Shown piece after piece: positions 9,601 to 23,164 of a stretch of 64,000 nt of DNA. The notes under the pieces are model-generated. The model saw only the letters and a list, made by a program, of their open reading frames with translations. It made no database searches and had not been told where the DNA came from. Both the position numbers and the translations under genes were made by a program. The stretch spans positions 14,771,142-14,835,141 of the forward strand of contig OY759269.1 of the NCBI GenBank assembly GCA_963662155.1, read 5' to 3'. Source of the DNA: Lamellibrachia columna (lineage: Eukaryota; Annelida; Polychaeta; Sabellida; Siboglinidae). Each line of letters opens with the position of its first letter. The first letter of the stretch is position 1.

Positions 9601-12600
9601 CACTTGAATCACTTCTTGGATAATGCAAGACACTGACACACAGATAAACATATTCTGTCCTACGGAAACAAAACCATGTGGTTTTGTTGTTATATTATAA
9701 TATATTTTTCAGAACAGAGAACACGACCTGTAGTGACACGGCGCAGACAATTCAAAGGTATTGTAATCAAATACATTCCATGAATATATGTAAATGTTTG
9801 AAAGCTCAGTTGCAGGTCCTACACGCGTTAACCTTACGCCGTGTCGTCGACCTAGTAACGAAAGCGACCTCCCACTGAGAGATATGTCTTACCCGGAAAA
9901 CGATACAACGTTGTAGGTCAACCGAGAAGTTGATTCAATCGTTGTTAACACACGATTAATTTAATACGACAGATGTCGTGCTTAAATGTTAGCTTCGATG
10001 CATTGTCAACGTGTGGGAAGTTTGAAGGAAATATGTAGGAAGCGGTGCTACAGTGATGAATAGGAACAGTGTAAATAGGAAACAGTTGTGGTCGAATGAA
10101 TACGTTTTGTCTAATAGTAACACTGAAACATGGGTTCGATTTCAACTTATCTACTTTCCTGTTAAGAGATTGCATCTTTGTATCAGATCAGATCCATTAC
10201 GTGACTTTTTGCCTAACAACCAGGTCCGCCAAGCTAACAAACGTTGCCGCCGCAGATGTAAAAGCTGTCAGACATTCCGTCGTATTGTTTGTTGAATGGC
10301 TGGTTCATACATCTGTCTTTGCAACAAAGGGCAAAGTGTTTCAGCAAGAACAGTATATGGGAAACATTGATCTGGCTGAAGTATGCCGCTTTAGTAATGA
10401 AATGTACATATGCAAACATGGTTGCTAAGGCGAAGCTTCACGGGGGTCGAGGTCGGCCTTCAATGACCGAGAAATGGCTCTCGTTTATAATTAAGATTGT
10501 GACGTCATACTCTGGATCCGACAATAGTGTTTGTTTAATTTTTGCTTTGTAACGTCACGCAACGTTTCCGTGTTTGGGTGTCACCATTGTTTATCAATAA
10601 CTGCAACCTGCCAATATCTGGAATATCTGGTTTGATCATGATACATTACACCAGATGTTAATTTAAGTACAAAGTTAAAACGTGCAAGACAATACTTTAC
10701 AGACGTGGAATCAAGAAGGGAACACAATTATGTTCTAATTACAGACTTTTTAAGCATAATATTGGCTTAGTAAGTAATTTGCTGTAATTAGAAATGAAAT
10801 TATGATTATTAATAATCAGCCAATTGGTGACAGTCGTTATATGACTTGTCATACGTCAAAACCTTGTACTCTTTGTGACCGTCAAGTAGCTGGAGGTGAA
10901 TCTCATTATATATAATGGTGCGTACTGCATCATTGTCAACTCTTTGAAAACAATGCATATGCCGATATTGTTGAAAAGGGTAAGCTCTGCTTAAAATGAG
11001 TCAGTCGTTTAACATAAAATAACAAATAATTGCACAAAATTAGCAAATGAAAAAAAAAAAAATTCCATTTTCGTGAAAATAATCCATATCGTTTTGTCGT
11101 ATAACATGATACTGAATGAATTGTGCAATTAATATACATTATGGCTATATTATGATGTGTTTCTTGTTAGAGTGGTTACCGCTTTGCTTTGAAAGATTAC
11201 TATATTATACACCTCATCGAAATGGGTCGGTTGGAAAATATAAATAATGTTGTCATTTGTCATACAGTCAAGCGACGACACTTCTGTACAGAAGAAACTC
11301 CTCGTTTACGCATTGCTAGTACAGAAATGAGAATATACAATAACCGAAACTTGGCCCGCGATCTGGGCATTTCGGGAAACGTTCCAAATGCGACAAAAAT
11401 CTTCAACGACTTTTTTCTCGAATTTTTATCGATCATAATAATTTAAGAGTTTATCCGATGATTTCATCAAGATAAATAACACATTTGCACAGACGAGTAA
11501 GCGCGTCACATTGGACACTATGTGGGTTAGATTTTTCACAAAATAATTCTAAAACGAGACGAAGAAAAAATTGGATTGAAGAAGGACCGTTAAAACTCTT
11601 CGATAGGACCCACTCGGCTGTAATGGTTTAGCCGCGATTACCCTTTCACGGACGATAATTTTCGTCAGCATCAAACGCGAGGGTTTCATTTATGCAGCAG
11701 CCAGCGAGGTCAGCCACGCATGACGAGTCGTCAGATTTTCACACGTGACTGACGACGCACTAACACGCCACGCGAGGCCTCGGCTGGAGCCTATCGCTTG
11801 CAGTAGACGCTACAGACCAGCCGTACGGCGCTGTTCTCCTTGTAGGGGCACAATGCCAACGTCGACTCGTGAAATATTACCGTCTCGATTAACCACATTC
11901 GGCGGACTAACGGCTTTGTTTGGCGCAGCGGTAATGCAAATGCGAATTTCGATTTTTCTTCGATAATTTCTGATTAATGACTCAATTAAAGGCGCACAAT
12001 ACGTTCGTGTTTTATGTCGTTTCTGGGTTTGGGGAAGTGGCCGCACACATTGCGCGGAGATCGTATCGGAATCATGGGGGATCATTAATTTATTGAGCGC
12101 GCAGCAGGAACGGAAACCAAAACCTGGTACGTACAATCGAACACTGGTGCATAGCGATTAATCTAGCATAGTTACAAAGAAATATCCCATTTCCTTCATT
12201 CGTGATTCATGTCTTCTATGTCGACTGTTATCGAGCCGATTTGCAATTTTGTATCGGTGTTAATCGGTGTTTGTATTCACGGCTTCTCTTTCGAAGAAGA
12301 AGCACGTATAAATGAGTTTTGAAAAGAACTGGCAACACGAGCGCGTCGTCCATGCGGTCTACACTGTTGCAAATCGAAACCATTCATTGGTGACCCTCTG
12401 GGACAAACATTGATGAACGCTTGATTAAAATGCATGCAATGGGTAAATAAACATGTACTCATAATAATAGTACTCATCAGATTATATGTATTATTTTTTT
12501 AATTATTATTAGTATTATCATTATTTATTATTATTAGTAGTAGTAGTATTATTATTATAAGTTCTACTTACTAATGCATATTTAAATGTCACATCATCTA

Positions 12601-12870
12601 ACATCACGTATGGTTGATCATATTTCACTGATAAAAACAAACAACTTGGGGCCTCGAACTGCCTTTTCCGATGCCTAGTATGTCGCTTTGTTGCTATGAA
12701 GAAGATCAAATCATCTAAATTATATGATACCAGTACTGGTTATGTGGCTATCCAATAAACGTTAACAGCATGCCATATATATTTTGCTTTCACTCCAAAA
12801 GCTGCGCGTTGATTCAAAATGTACAAAGTGTGATCGTTTTTTATCATGATATATTTTTACTCTATCTATT
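9601..12870. other. Non-coding DNA upstream of DAT
   Basis: No supported exon. It contains a palindromic CRE octamer at 10500-10507, a CpG-rich stretch at 11600-11900 and an ATTA-rich segment at 11970-12110 that looks like a candidate enhancer. Open frames are short and lack domains. An upstream DAT exon could hide here. Confidence 0.4.

Positions 12871-12875
<5 letters not shown>

Positions 12876-12946
<71 letters not shown>
12876..12946. repeat. (TA)n microsatellite
   Basis: Pure TA run of about 70 bp. Confidence 0.98.
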
Positions 12947-12949
<3 letters not shown>

Positions 12950-14919
12950 TAACGCTCTGGACCACCATTTCTTTCTTTTGTATGTAACTTCATTAACATA
13001 AAAATCGATTTAAATAAAACAAATCAGATTTTTTAATTAATAATCAAGCGTGAGTTTTGCAACACTTCGACTAGTTTGATGTTCATAACCAGGTAACTGT
13101 CAAATCTTATAAAAAGTATGGTGGTTCATTAAAAGACAACTGGCTTGTCAATGTGAATAAATAATTGTATATACTATGTGACACGATTTTATTTTAAAAA
13201 ATGGTCTGGATACCTAAACTGGCGTGGTTCTATTGGTTTAGCGGAAACGTGCGACTTCTTTGTTTGGCCTAACGTCGACGATAACTTGTATGAATATTCC
13301 CTGTTGCCGACAGGCGTGCCCGTAAAGTCAATATTGCAAATTGGCAAGGTAAATATTGCACGTTTCGATGGAGTGTCATGTTTGTTTGGTGTTTATCAGC
13401 TCCGGGAACAACAGCGTTGTCCACTGTAGCGTTTTAATGTGGCCATTCAAATGTCCGTTCATCGGCCGACCACTATTGTCATTCGCGCGCCGGTTTCCCA
13501 CACTTCGGCCGTGCCGGATCAATAGATCATTTCGGGTATTGACGAAATCGATCAGTCCGCGACGGCGAATTAAGAAACGTATGACAGGTTCGGCCGCGAG
13601 GGGAGCTAGTGTAGTTATCGAGCTGATAGTGTAATTTGCTTACTCTTCTGTGAATTATAACGATTTCTTACTTGTTCACAGCGCCCTGAAATGAAGTTAA
13701 ATGTAGCTTACGGTGTTTAAATTATGCATGGAAAAACACTTACATAGCTATTTAATTGCGATAGACACTTAACTGGGGATGCGGTCGCCATCTATTTCAG
13801 TTGGAACACAGTGCTGAAATCCCTTGGCCACGTATAACTACTGCGGTTTATCAGCTTACATGGTTAACGCGTTATCCAATGTCTTCTTTGTATTGCACAT
13901 TTAACGGTTTATTTTCCTGTGATATTATTATTATTATTATCTGCCCACTACAAAAACGAATTATGTAGCAGTTTGTTTCAACTTCAAAAACCTTGAGTTG
14001 AAACGTTTGTTTTATACATGAATACTTATTATTCTTGCAAGAACCAGTGTGCATGTCTCTGTATTGGGAACGGATCGTTCAGACGTGTAACACTAAATAG
14101 ATTCAACGACAACGCCAAAGGAAATTGCTAAATAACTAGAAGCTTCAAACCTGTAATCGGCACATTTTCTTCTCTAACTTACAAAGCTTACCTTACAAAT
14201 AACTACAGTGATTAAAACCTCATATAGTTGGCTCGCGTGATGTTGCTAGTAAAGCCTACCACGCACGCACTGATCTCTCGATATAGAGATCAGTGAACGC
14301 ATGCGAATTGTTTAAGTGCGAGCCACTGTGACGTCACAATTTAGTGCAGCGCCTTATAGTTGCAAAATGTGTTGGTATTTACACCACACATGTTGTAAAG
14401 CGTATGTTAAGCGAGGTACAAAACTAGGTGACTAGCATTTGTATATATTGTGTTGATACCACCAACGTGTTTTCATATGAGGCTTCGGCGGTGTAACGGG
14501 TATTACGCATAGCAGGGCAGCTAGTTAATATGCACGTGTTTCGTCATTTTCGGACGCCATGTTGTCTTAGACGTCAGGTTTTGTTAAACTATTCTACATA
14601 ATTGTTGCTAGATGTTTGCTTTCAATCAACGGATGTCGGGCGACACGAACTGCCGGTAGCCACCAGCAGGAAACATCCTCGGTATCTATCGTTTAAAAAC
14701 ATTCCAGAGAGTCATTCTCCCAGTCATTTAGTCATTGCAGAAGTACCGAAACCCATTGTTTCAACTTTGTACTACACGATGTTATTTTATCTAAAAACTG
14801 TTTAGCTCATCCTACACTGGGTAATGATGTTGCATACTGCAGAATAGTAAATTATATACTCGAAGGCTTGAATGCCACACGACCGTGTAGTGCATAGTGT
14901 ATTTTAGGTGCAATGAAAT
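12950..14919. other. Non-coding DNA
   Basis: No supported gene. CpG-rich patch at 13440-13620; perfect hairpin at 14268-14295 (11-bp arms, 6-nt loop); CRE octamer at 14329-14336. Confidence 0.45.
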
Positions 14920-15548
14920 TAGTATGGGTAGGGGTAGTAGGGGCATAATGGGATACTGAGGTAATATGGGATTTTTTATTTTTATAAACAGAGGTTTCTG
15001 CCAGAGGAATCGTTACCCGAGTTGTTTTTTTTCTGTTTTTTTGCTGTGATCAATTGCTTTTGCAGAGAGTTCCCAGAGGAATTCGTAACCTTTAAGAATA
15101 CAATGCTTATGAAAGGAAAGGATTGCATCACAGCTTGATTGAATTAATACTTTCTGATTAGTGTTGAGCGGTAATGAGAAGAATCAGACGAATCTATAAC
15201 AAGTTCCAACGGGGCAGAATGGGATACCGTGTTTCCGTGTTTTTCCTGACTGTATTGAACACTTCATGTAAAAATATTAATGAAAGGGGTAAAACGAGAG
15301 ACCTTACAAATTTCCCCCAAACCTGGGGCATATCGGGACAATGTTTATCTTAACAAACCTGCTGAATATCTAAAAAGGTAAAACAGTTAGACAAATTTTG
15401 TATCACCATTTTATAACCCTATCATCACCTTATTTTTATATATACATGTTGCCTTTCAGTGCGTATTCCTGTAGTATTCAATTGGCCAAATATCCTTAAC
15501 TATCCCGTTATGCCCCTACTTCCCCTACTGCCCCTACTTCCCCTACTA
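14920..15548. mobile_element. MITE-like element with terminal inverted repeats
   Basis: The left end carries gtaggggtagtaggggcata then atgggata. The right end, reverse-complemented, gives gtaggggaagtaggggcata then acgggata. Related motifs (ggggcagaatgggatacc) recur inside. The length of about 630 bp and absence of an ORF point to a non-autonomous DNA transposon. Superfamily and target-site duplication are not clear. Confidence 0.65.
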
Positions 15549-16379
15549 AAAATGTTTTTACATAGCGTTAATTCCAACCGTGTGGATCACTGCGCTGTAC
15601 ATTATATAAAATAATATTTAAGTTCAAAGAGAACCACAGCAAATAAGTACATTAAACTTCTTAAAACACACACACAAAATAAACAGTTTTCCTGTTTCTG
15701 GGGTGGTCAAATAGAAAGGTGCTCGACAGGTTTTAAATATTTAACACGCTTTATAACGACTGTCCAATAAGGACGTGTCTGTCGTTCAATTGCAGGCTGC
15801 TGCATACATAGACACACATACATATTCTCGCATGCACATGTACAAAAACACACACGCTCGTACGTTCTCCTAATATAATGCTGAATATTGTCAATGAAAT
15901 GTGATTTATAGCAACATGAGTCACAGCAAAGATCTGCTTTCTTTCTTTGATAAGTACTGTATGTGTGTCGATGATTTTGCACCAGCGGGGAATCCCTTGG
16001 ACTACTCTAGGACCCGACCTTAGCGCAGCAGGCACCTCGCGGAGAACAACAAGTCGATTTCGTTCTTCGCGGCTTCCGGGAACAGGGAATACGAATCAAG
16101 CCAGATTAGTGTAGTCTGCCAATCGAGTGCACTCATGTGCTTGTACGCCCCCGAGGCAGGAATGCTCCAGGCCTTCACATAAAAGAAAACTTTGGCGGAC
16201 GTGTGCCGAGGTACACGAATATTCCATCCCGGCCCTGGGCAAGAGGCGCTTGAGCTCGCTCGCCGTGACTATGTAAGTAGGTAATAGGCTCATCGAGAGC
16301 GCCCCGGGAAGCGTTGCGTTGTAAGCTGACTCCGGTTGGTTCTGGGGCGTGCTGGTTACGCCAGTTGTTGCTCTCCCCA
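15549..16379. other. Non-coding DNA
   Basis: No supported gene. CpG is richer from about 16000 on. Short CA and ACAC tracts occur near 15665 and 15810-15860. Confidence 0.45.
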
Positions 16380-16419
16380 TTGTCTTATGATAGTATATAT
16401 AAATGCACCTTTCCCTTTC

Positions 16420-16475
16420 TGTCTGGTGTCTATGCCAGGGGAAGTAAAATATCCCACACTGGGAAATGGAAAAGA
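16420..16475 (+). mobile_element. SINE body fragment
   Basis: The stretch tggtgtctatgccaggggaa then gtaaaatatcccacactggg matches the bodies of the units at 9386-9600 and 50885-51030. The tRNA-like head is not recognisable here. Confidence 0.55.
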
Positions 16476-16775
16476 ACTGTTGTGGGCTCGATCTATAAAA
16501 ACCCACACGGGCGCTGATTTAGCTGATTTAGCTGCTGTCACAAATGTGCTTTTATAATGGCAAAGGCTCTATTAGTGCCTTGTCTGTGCGGACACAGGAG
16601 CTTCATGAAACATTGTTATTATTATATATACTGAATATAATCGTTTGTTCCCCACCCGTTGTCCCTGAACTCTGGGCTGAGACTGGCACCGATCCCTTTC
16701 CGCTGCCGTGCCCATTACCTTTCCCACACCACCCACATCCTTCATTCTCGTTCTCCACTCTACTCCCTCTCCCGC

Positions 16776-17042
<267 letters not shown>

Positions 17043-19431
17043 TCTTTGCGTGTCATTCCCGCAATTCTGCTCACCCTGTTATTTTTTCCTCGTATTCCAC
17101 CCCCCCCATCATTATGGTCTCTATGCAGGATATGTAGGCTGATGTGACGCACAGTATTACATGAAAACGTTGGTTCTGTGTATATCAACGCACGTGCTGT
17201 TCTTGGGTTTTACATCGACGTTTACTAGGGCGTCGTACGCAAACTGGGCTCAAATCGTAATCTAAAACTGTGTTCACGCAATGTTGGGGCGGGTCAACAA
17301 GCGTGGAATTGTCGGTATGATGTCGTTGGTGGAGTTCTCGTGAACAACGCCCTGGTTCACATTTCACAGCGTGGTCGTACATCCTGCCAATGTAAAATGT
17401 CACGGTTGCAACTCAGATCTGAGTCGGTACTAGTAAGTGACATGACCCAACGTGACATGCCCCAACGTCGTTACATACGTATTCCGCGACATACCGTCTG
17501 CATAATGCAATCAAGAAGCATAATAAAATTTATTCTGCTTCTTGAAGAAGCAGAATAAAATTATTCTGCTTCCTGATGACGTTATGATTGATTAATTCAA
17601 TGTGAACAAGTTTATCGTCAAATGTTGTATATGACGTCACGTGACGATTTTATATTTATACATATTTATTGTCAAGTAACTTTTGTGATATGCCTATAAG
17701 GATCATTGTAGACATTAAATGCCATGAAGTACGTGTTTATTGCATGTGTTTATTGTGTTTTAACAAGTTTGCAAAGAACCACGAAAAAGTACCGGGATCC
17801 TCGCCTATTTACGGGGACATTACAACTCTGGATGGATTAATATTAATAATATCTCTGTTGGGTATAAAATAATATCCAAGGAACACGTATTGTTATTGTG
17901 ATCCGTCATGTTTTACCATTTAAAATAAGCTAGTTTTCTGACCTACAAATAATCGCGTGATGACATTTATTGACATATCATTATATCGTCAAATAAACAT
18001 CGTTGTAAATCTCCTTGAAGTTAACTTGTTACTGAAATTCATTCGTGTTCAATAAGCAATTCCATACCATCAAGTAAACATTACCTTATAAAGCGCTGGA
18101 GTTTCTGTTGATTTTGTTTCGCTACGCTCAGATTATTTTCGTCAAAATCGTGTTATAAATTTTCGAGAGTTTTAGTTTCAGTGTTTTCCATGAATATACC
18201 CGACTTGTCCATTAGAGCACCAACCACATAGCTTGTCACGATATAAACTAGGAGAATATAATCGTTCGTGCAGACGTTCGAAACATCAGTTCGTGTGACG
18301 TATTTCCGGAACCGGCCAAATCGACTTGTATAGAGCAAGCTTGTTTTTTGTTGAACAATTTTCCAGCATGAAGGCCATGCATCATTCATCTTTGCGTGAA
18401 ACCTGTATTATTCTCTCGTCTGACAATCATCAGCAAAAATCTGTAAACAAGATATGACAACTATTTTGCACGCTACGTTTATCAATCACCGATCGTTGTA
18501 TTGAGTAATCGGTATTTTAAATCTATATCATTCACAATGGCACGTTTGTTAAGCGTCGTTTTTGCAACGATGTGAAACGTCCACTAAAAGGTTGAGAAGA
18601 AATCGCTCTATTCTAAGTTAGAGGTTGTCATGGCAACATATTAGAACACGTATTGATGTGTGACCGACTGACTATGATACCCTAGGAAGGTTACTGTTGA
18701 TAATATACTGAACAGCAACAAAAAAGGGAATGTTTCAGCATAAGTTTTTGTCAGGACAAAAATGAGCTCGCCGAACTGTTGTCAGCGCAACGTTACGCAG
18801 GTAGACGTGGTCCCTCAGTTAGGTAAACATCTCGTGCGTTGCCAGCCCGTTTAGTTCTGCGTGTGCCTGCCTGTACACGCGGGATGCACGTGCAAGTGTT
18901 GCGTGTTCATTTTAAGGGGTGACATTTTTCGTTCGATCAACACTAATAACAGGAAGTCACAACACGTGTTATCAGTGCTATCTTTGTCACAACAGCCACT
19001 GGAGTCACAAATGATCGGCCGCGAACTGAACGACATCGGGTGATCAATGCGAAACGTTACCATGTCTCCAGTCACATTCATGTCACCACGTGATGCTCGT
19101 CCAAGAACTCTTCTGTCTTCTTTACTTTCCATGTTCTCTATACTTTCTTTATCGAGTCTTTTATGTGACTTTCACTTCGCAACCAGCTCTCCGTGTCTTC
19201 ATTTTAACAGGTTTATTATGATGTATAATAATAATATATTTATTCGCTCTACAACGTGTACAATTCAGTTAATACAGATAACAATGAGAGCAACTCGTCT
19301 TTGATTAAAAAGAAGTGCTACAAGCATTCTCTATATTGTATAACACATCCTTAGCAAATGAAACTTTGCTTAGCAGTTTCTCATCCAGCCCTTCTTGATA
19401 GTGGTTTAGATGTATTGCAATGTATTGTACT
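17043..19431. other. Non-coding DNA
   Basis: No supported gene. A 15-bp-arm palindrome lies at 17529-17559. A CRE fused to a CACGTG E-box lies at 17632-17643. Confidence 0.45.
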
Positions 19432-19850
19432 GTTATTATTGTAGCTTACAGTAATGCATTGTAACGCACTGTATCGTACTGTAACGTATTGTAATATATT
19501 GTAATACATTGTCATGTAATATAGTGCTTTGTGATACATTGTAATGTATCATGGTGCGTTGTAATGTATGGTAATGCACTGTGATGTAGTGTGTCATATT
19601 GCAATGTATTATAATGTGTTGTAATGCATCGTAATGCATTGTTGTGTATTGTAATGCATTGTTGTGTATTGTAATGTATTGTAATGCATCGTATTGAAAA
19701 TTGTTCGCAGTGCATTGTGATGCATCGTAATGCATTGTTGTATATTGTATTGTAATGTGTTGTAACATATCGTAATGTATTGTGATGTATTATGACGTAT
19801 TGTGATGTATTGTGACGTATTGTGATGTATCATAATACATTGTATTGCAT
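19432..19850. repeat. Degenerate ATTGTAATGT-type tandem repeat
   Basis: About 420 bp of roughly 10-bp units (attgtaatgtattgtaatgc and variants). Minus ORFs rich in H, Y, I, T and N are repeat artefacts. Confidence 0.93.
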
Positions 19851-20284
19851 TACCTCACCACATCTTATCATCATTTCCACATCACACATCCTCCTGAACA
19901 AATTAGTATTCGTCATTTGTAATTAATCTTCCTGTTTTTTCTCAGTTCAAGGAAATTTAGCGCACCTTGAAGAAAATATTTCTCTTGACATCAAACATAC
20001 TTGAATTGAGTATGTTGCCTATCAAAGAATTGATTGAAAGTAATGTATATGATTAGAACGAAAGAAGACAGTCATTGTCTGGCGGCGTTGACCTGGACAC
20101 CAGTAGAGAAACGGAAAGTGGATCGCCCAAAACAACCTGGGCTGAAAACATGGACTGAAGCCAAATATGTAGCCAAAGATAGATCGAACCGACGAAGCAG
20201 CACTGCAGGTAAGGTAAGTAGGTAGTGTATATAGTATTAGTAGTTTCAGGTAAAATAAAATGCCAATAGGCTACGCGTTCTAAC

Positions 20285-20560
20285 AAGGTTTAACAAGACT
20301 GCCTTCCTAGGCAAAACACCTAGACGGCAAGTGGACAAGGAAGCCATTGGTTTATCGAGAGTTCAACAATTGTTCACCTATGTATAACCTGCCCTTCTGA
20401 GATATTTGTCAATTTTGTTTTAAAACATATTCACTCTAAACTATTTACATAATCTGTAGATAAGTTATTCCATTCATTCATAGTCCTCTGTGAGAAGGCG
20501 TACTATGTAATATCTAATCTTCACTGATCCTTCACTAACGTTACACCGTATCCTTTTGTT
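20285..20560 (-). mobile_element. Non-LTR retrotransposon 3' tail
   Basis: The minus strand reads LVKDQ, RLDI and AFSQRTMNEW with stops between them, matching the ORF2 end better preserved at 49095-49313 (CRLDIGKYSFSQRTINEWNK). The adjoining ccattggtttatcgagag also recurs near 49062 and 62508. Confidence 0.65.
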
Positions 20561-21250
20561 CTACTAAACTGCGACATTTCGTACGCATGCGCATAAGTAC
20601 CAGCGCGTGATTTCCTCGTGGTGATATCTACGTCTTGTGTGCAACGCCGTCACGATCTTAAAACGCGCAGCAAATCGCAATTTCCCGTGCGTAGGTTAGC
20701 GTTTGTGCTACGTCGATACAGCACCCGGTATCGTGGTTCACGTGGACAAGGTCAAATAACTTCACACTCGTCCACAGATCGTGCACGCAATCGCAGAACG
20801 TGTCCGTGATGTCTTTGTGCGCAGGACGGAAGTGGTGGAAATTAGTTTCCGCCGCCGCGGGTTGTTCTGGGTCGATTCTGTGCGGGACTGTCCCGTACCT
20901 TTGTCAACTGAGTACGACAGGACGCCGTTGACCCGTTGCGGCAATACCAAACACACTTCAGCACGTGATCATTTTGAAGTGTGAGCGGCACATCAGTTGC
21001 AGAGAATTACGTGCAACGTTTCGTGTGTTTATTTTGGGAAAACTTGATCATTTTCCGATATTGGAAATGTTATTCTCTCGAATGTTTTCTAAAAATACTT
21101 TGGCGCAAGCGGTGCAAAATTAGAGAGTCTACGGTTGCCGTTGAATGAAACATCGTTTCAAGTAATAGCACTGCACTTTCCATACAATGCTCTGATAATT
21201 AAAATGCACCGCATTTTGGGGGTTAATGAATCGATACATTTTTTATTGGG
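20561..21250. other. Non-coding DNA with CpG-rich segment
   Basis: The 20580-20960 segment is CpG-rich with open frames on both strands but no recognisable domain. It may be promoter-like. Confidence 0.35.
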
Positions 21251-21256
21251 GAAAAG

Positions 21257-21312
21257 TCACTCACTCACTCACTCACTCACTCACTCACTCACTCACTCAC
21301 TCACTCACTCAC
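21257..21312. repeat. (ACTC)n microsatellite
   Basis: About 14 tandem copies of actc, followed by a degenerate cgca/cgta tract to about 21365. Confidence 0.97.
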
Positions 21313-21369
21313 CCCACTCATCCCACTCACGCACGCATGCACGTACGCACGTACGCACGCACACAAATA

Positions 21370-22859
21370 CACACGTACACCATATATCGTGTTTTATTAA
21401 CACAGAGCGCTTATTTGTGTTAAGAGGACATGTACTGATCAACGTATACCAAAAGACGATATGCCACAAGCAGTGTTGAAAAACGATCCTTTGCACGGAT
21501 CAAATGACAAGATAATGACCATTGTCCGATCGGTTTACAATGAACTACTTACACGGGGTCAGCGCTATCACATTGTCCACACTGATTGTCGCATTGTCGA
21601 CACTAATTGTCGCATTGTCGACACTGATTGATGATGTTTTTATTACGTGTAATCCTGTGCAAATGAAACTCATAGAAGCAAAATTTCGTCCTGTCCATAA
21701 GATTAATAAGTAAGATGTGAAATAGCTCTCCATAACTCCAATTTTCTTGTGCATTATACAGATATGTAAACACACACACGTACACACGTACACACGCCAT
21801 ACACACGCACGCATATAAGCACACACACGCACGCACATTCGCACGCACTAATGATGTGTGATGGGTATCTGAGACGTCTACATGATCACCAAGCTGTATT
21901 ACGTCACGAGGCGTTTCGACGTGGTGACGTCACGATCGCGGCAACACATTTCTTTAGCATCCACCACATAACTGGGCTGCTGTAGGTGATATGCTATTTG
22001 TCCAAACTGTGTGCTTGTTATGCTTTGCGAGTAAGTACTCGAGGAAGCAATTTAAGCTAGCAGCAATACGAAGCAAGTACCGTTTATAAAAAAGCCACCC
22101 TGTCCAAGTCTGACGTGACAGACCGGAACTCCCCAAGCGCGCAAAGCATTTCGGGTTACAGTTAACGCAAGCTGCTGCATCACGTGTTTGCACTAGTACT
22201 TTTTGTAAACATAAAGAGCCTGTTTTTTCAGAGCTACAGAGTTAAGGGTCGCATTATGGGTTTCCTGTCGGACTGACATGCTATTCTGCGACTATTAGCC
22301 TGCATGCCGTTTGCTGTGAGTACAATTTGCGTCAAAGTCCGAAAGGCCGGATTCGCACCAGTGTAACTCTCAAGATAATCGAAGGTCAGGTCATAATTGC
22401 ACTTCCGTTTCCGACACGTTTAAGTGTCGCCGTATTCTGTTCGACGATTTCTACGCCGGGCAAATTCAGTGGAGCAACTGCGTTTGGTTTACGATGCATT
22501 CCGAGAAACATTTGAGGAGTATGAAAAAGCATCATAATGAAAATAAAAAGCACATTTAGAATATTCATCCTAATTACGGTGGTTCGTACATAGCGATTAT
22601 CTTGTCTTAAGAACTTGTGTTGTTCGTTAGAAAAAATTAAGCGTTTTACCCTTAACATCGGGAAAGCCTGTTCCATCGAACACCAACTCAATTTATCTGA
22701 GAATGATTCAGGCAATGTGCACGTAAGCTATCACTTAATTCACAGCGTCTTGATTCTTTTCGTCCTTAGCGTGGTATTCATTTCTACAGTTGTGTGAACC
22801 GGTGCTTCAAGCGATAGCAAGAGATTTGAACCCGGACAAGAAAATTCGTTTTCATACAA
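21370..22859. other. Non-coding DNA
   Basis: No supported gene. Three 18-bp direct repeats (cattgtcgacactgattg variants) lie near 21570-21630, a CA/ACGC tract at 21768-21846, and a CRE octamer at 21925-21932. Confidence 0.45.
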
Positions 22860-22868
22860 GCATTTGAA

Positions 22869-23164
22869 ATGAAATGCTTCAGGAGACTCTATGTCTTACG
22901 CCGAACACAAAACGAACAAATTCGTGAGACAGCAAATGGATTCCCTTGCAGGAAAGCAAGAGCCCTTGTTGTGAGACGACGAACGTTCTCCTGGTTTGGC
23001 CACATCACCCGACTCGACAACATTTCAAAAACTGGAGGTCAAAGAAGACGGGTCGCCCGAGGAAAGACTGGTTGGAAACTATACAGGACTTGACCGAGCA
23101 GACCGACCCTGCTACTCACAGCAGGAGACAGACCCAACTTGCGACACAGGAAATCAAGAACTAA
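22869..23164 (+). mobile_element. Non-LTR retrotransposon 3' ORF fragment (frameshifted)
   Basis: Frame 1 reads RRRTFSWFGHITRLDNISKT. After a frame change it reads GRPRKDWLETIQDL. Together this is the conserved RT-distal WFGHxxR...GRPRxxWLxxI segment of non-LTR ORF2. The frame change marks a dead copy. Confidence 0.75.

Noticed and set aside
22801..22860. tRNA-like element (gggttcaaatctcttgc on the minus strand)
   Set aside because: No matching acceptor stem or A box at the right distance.
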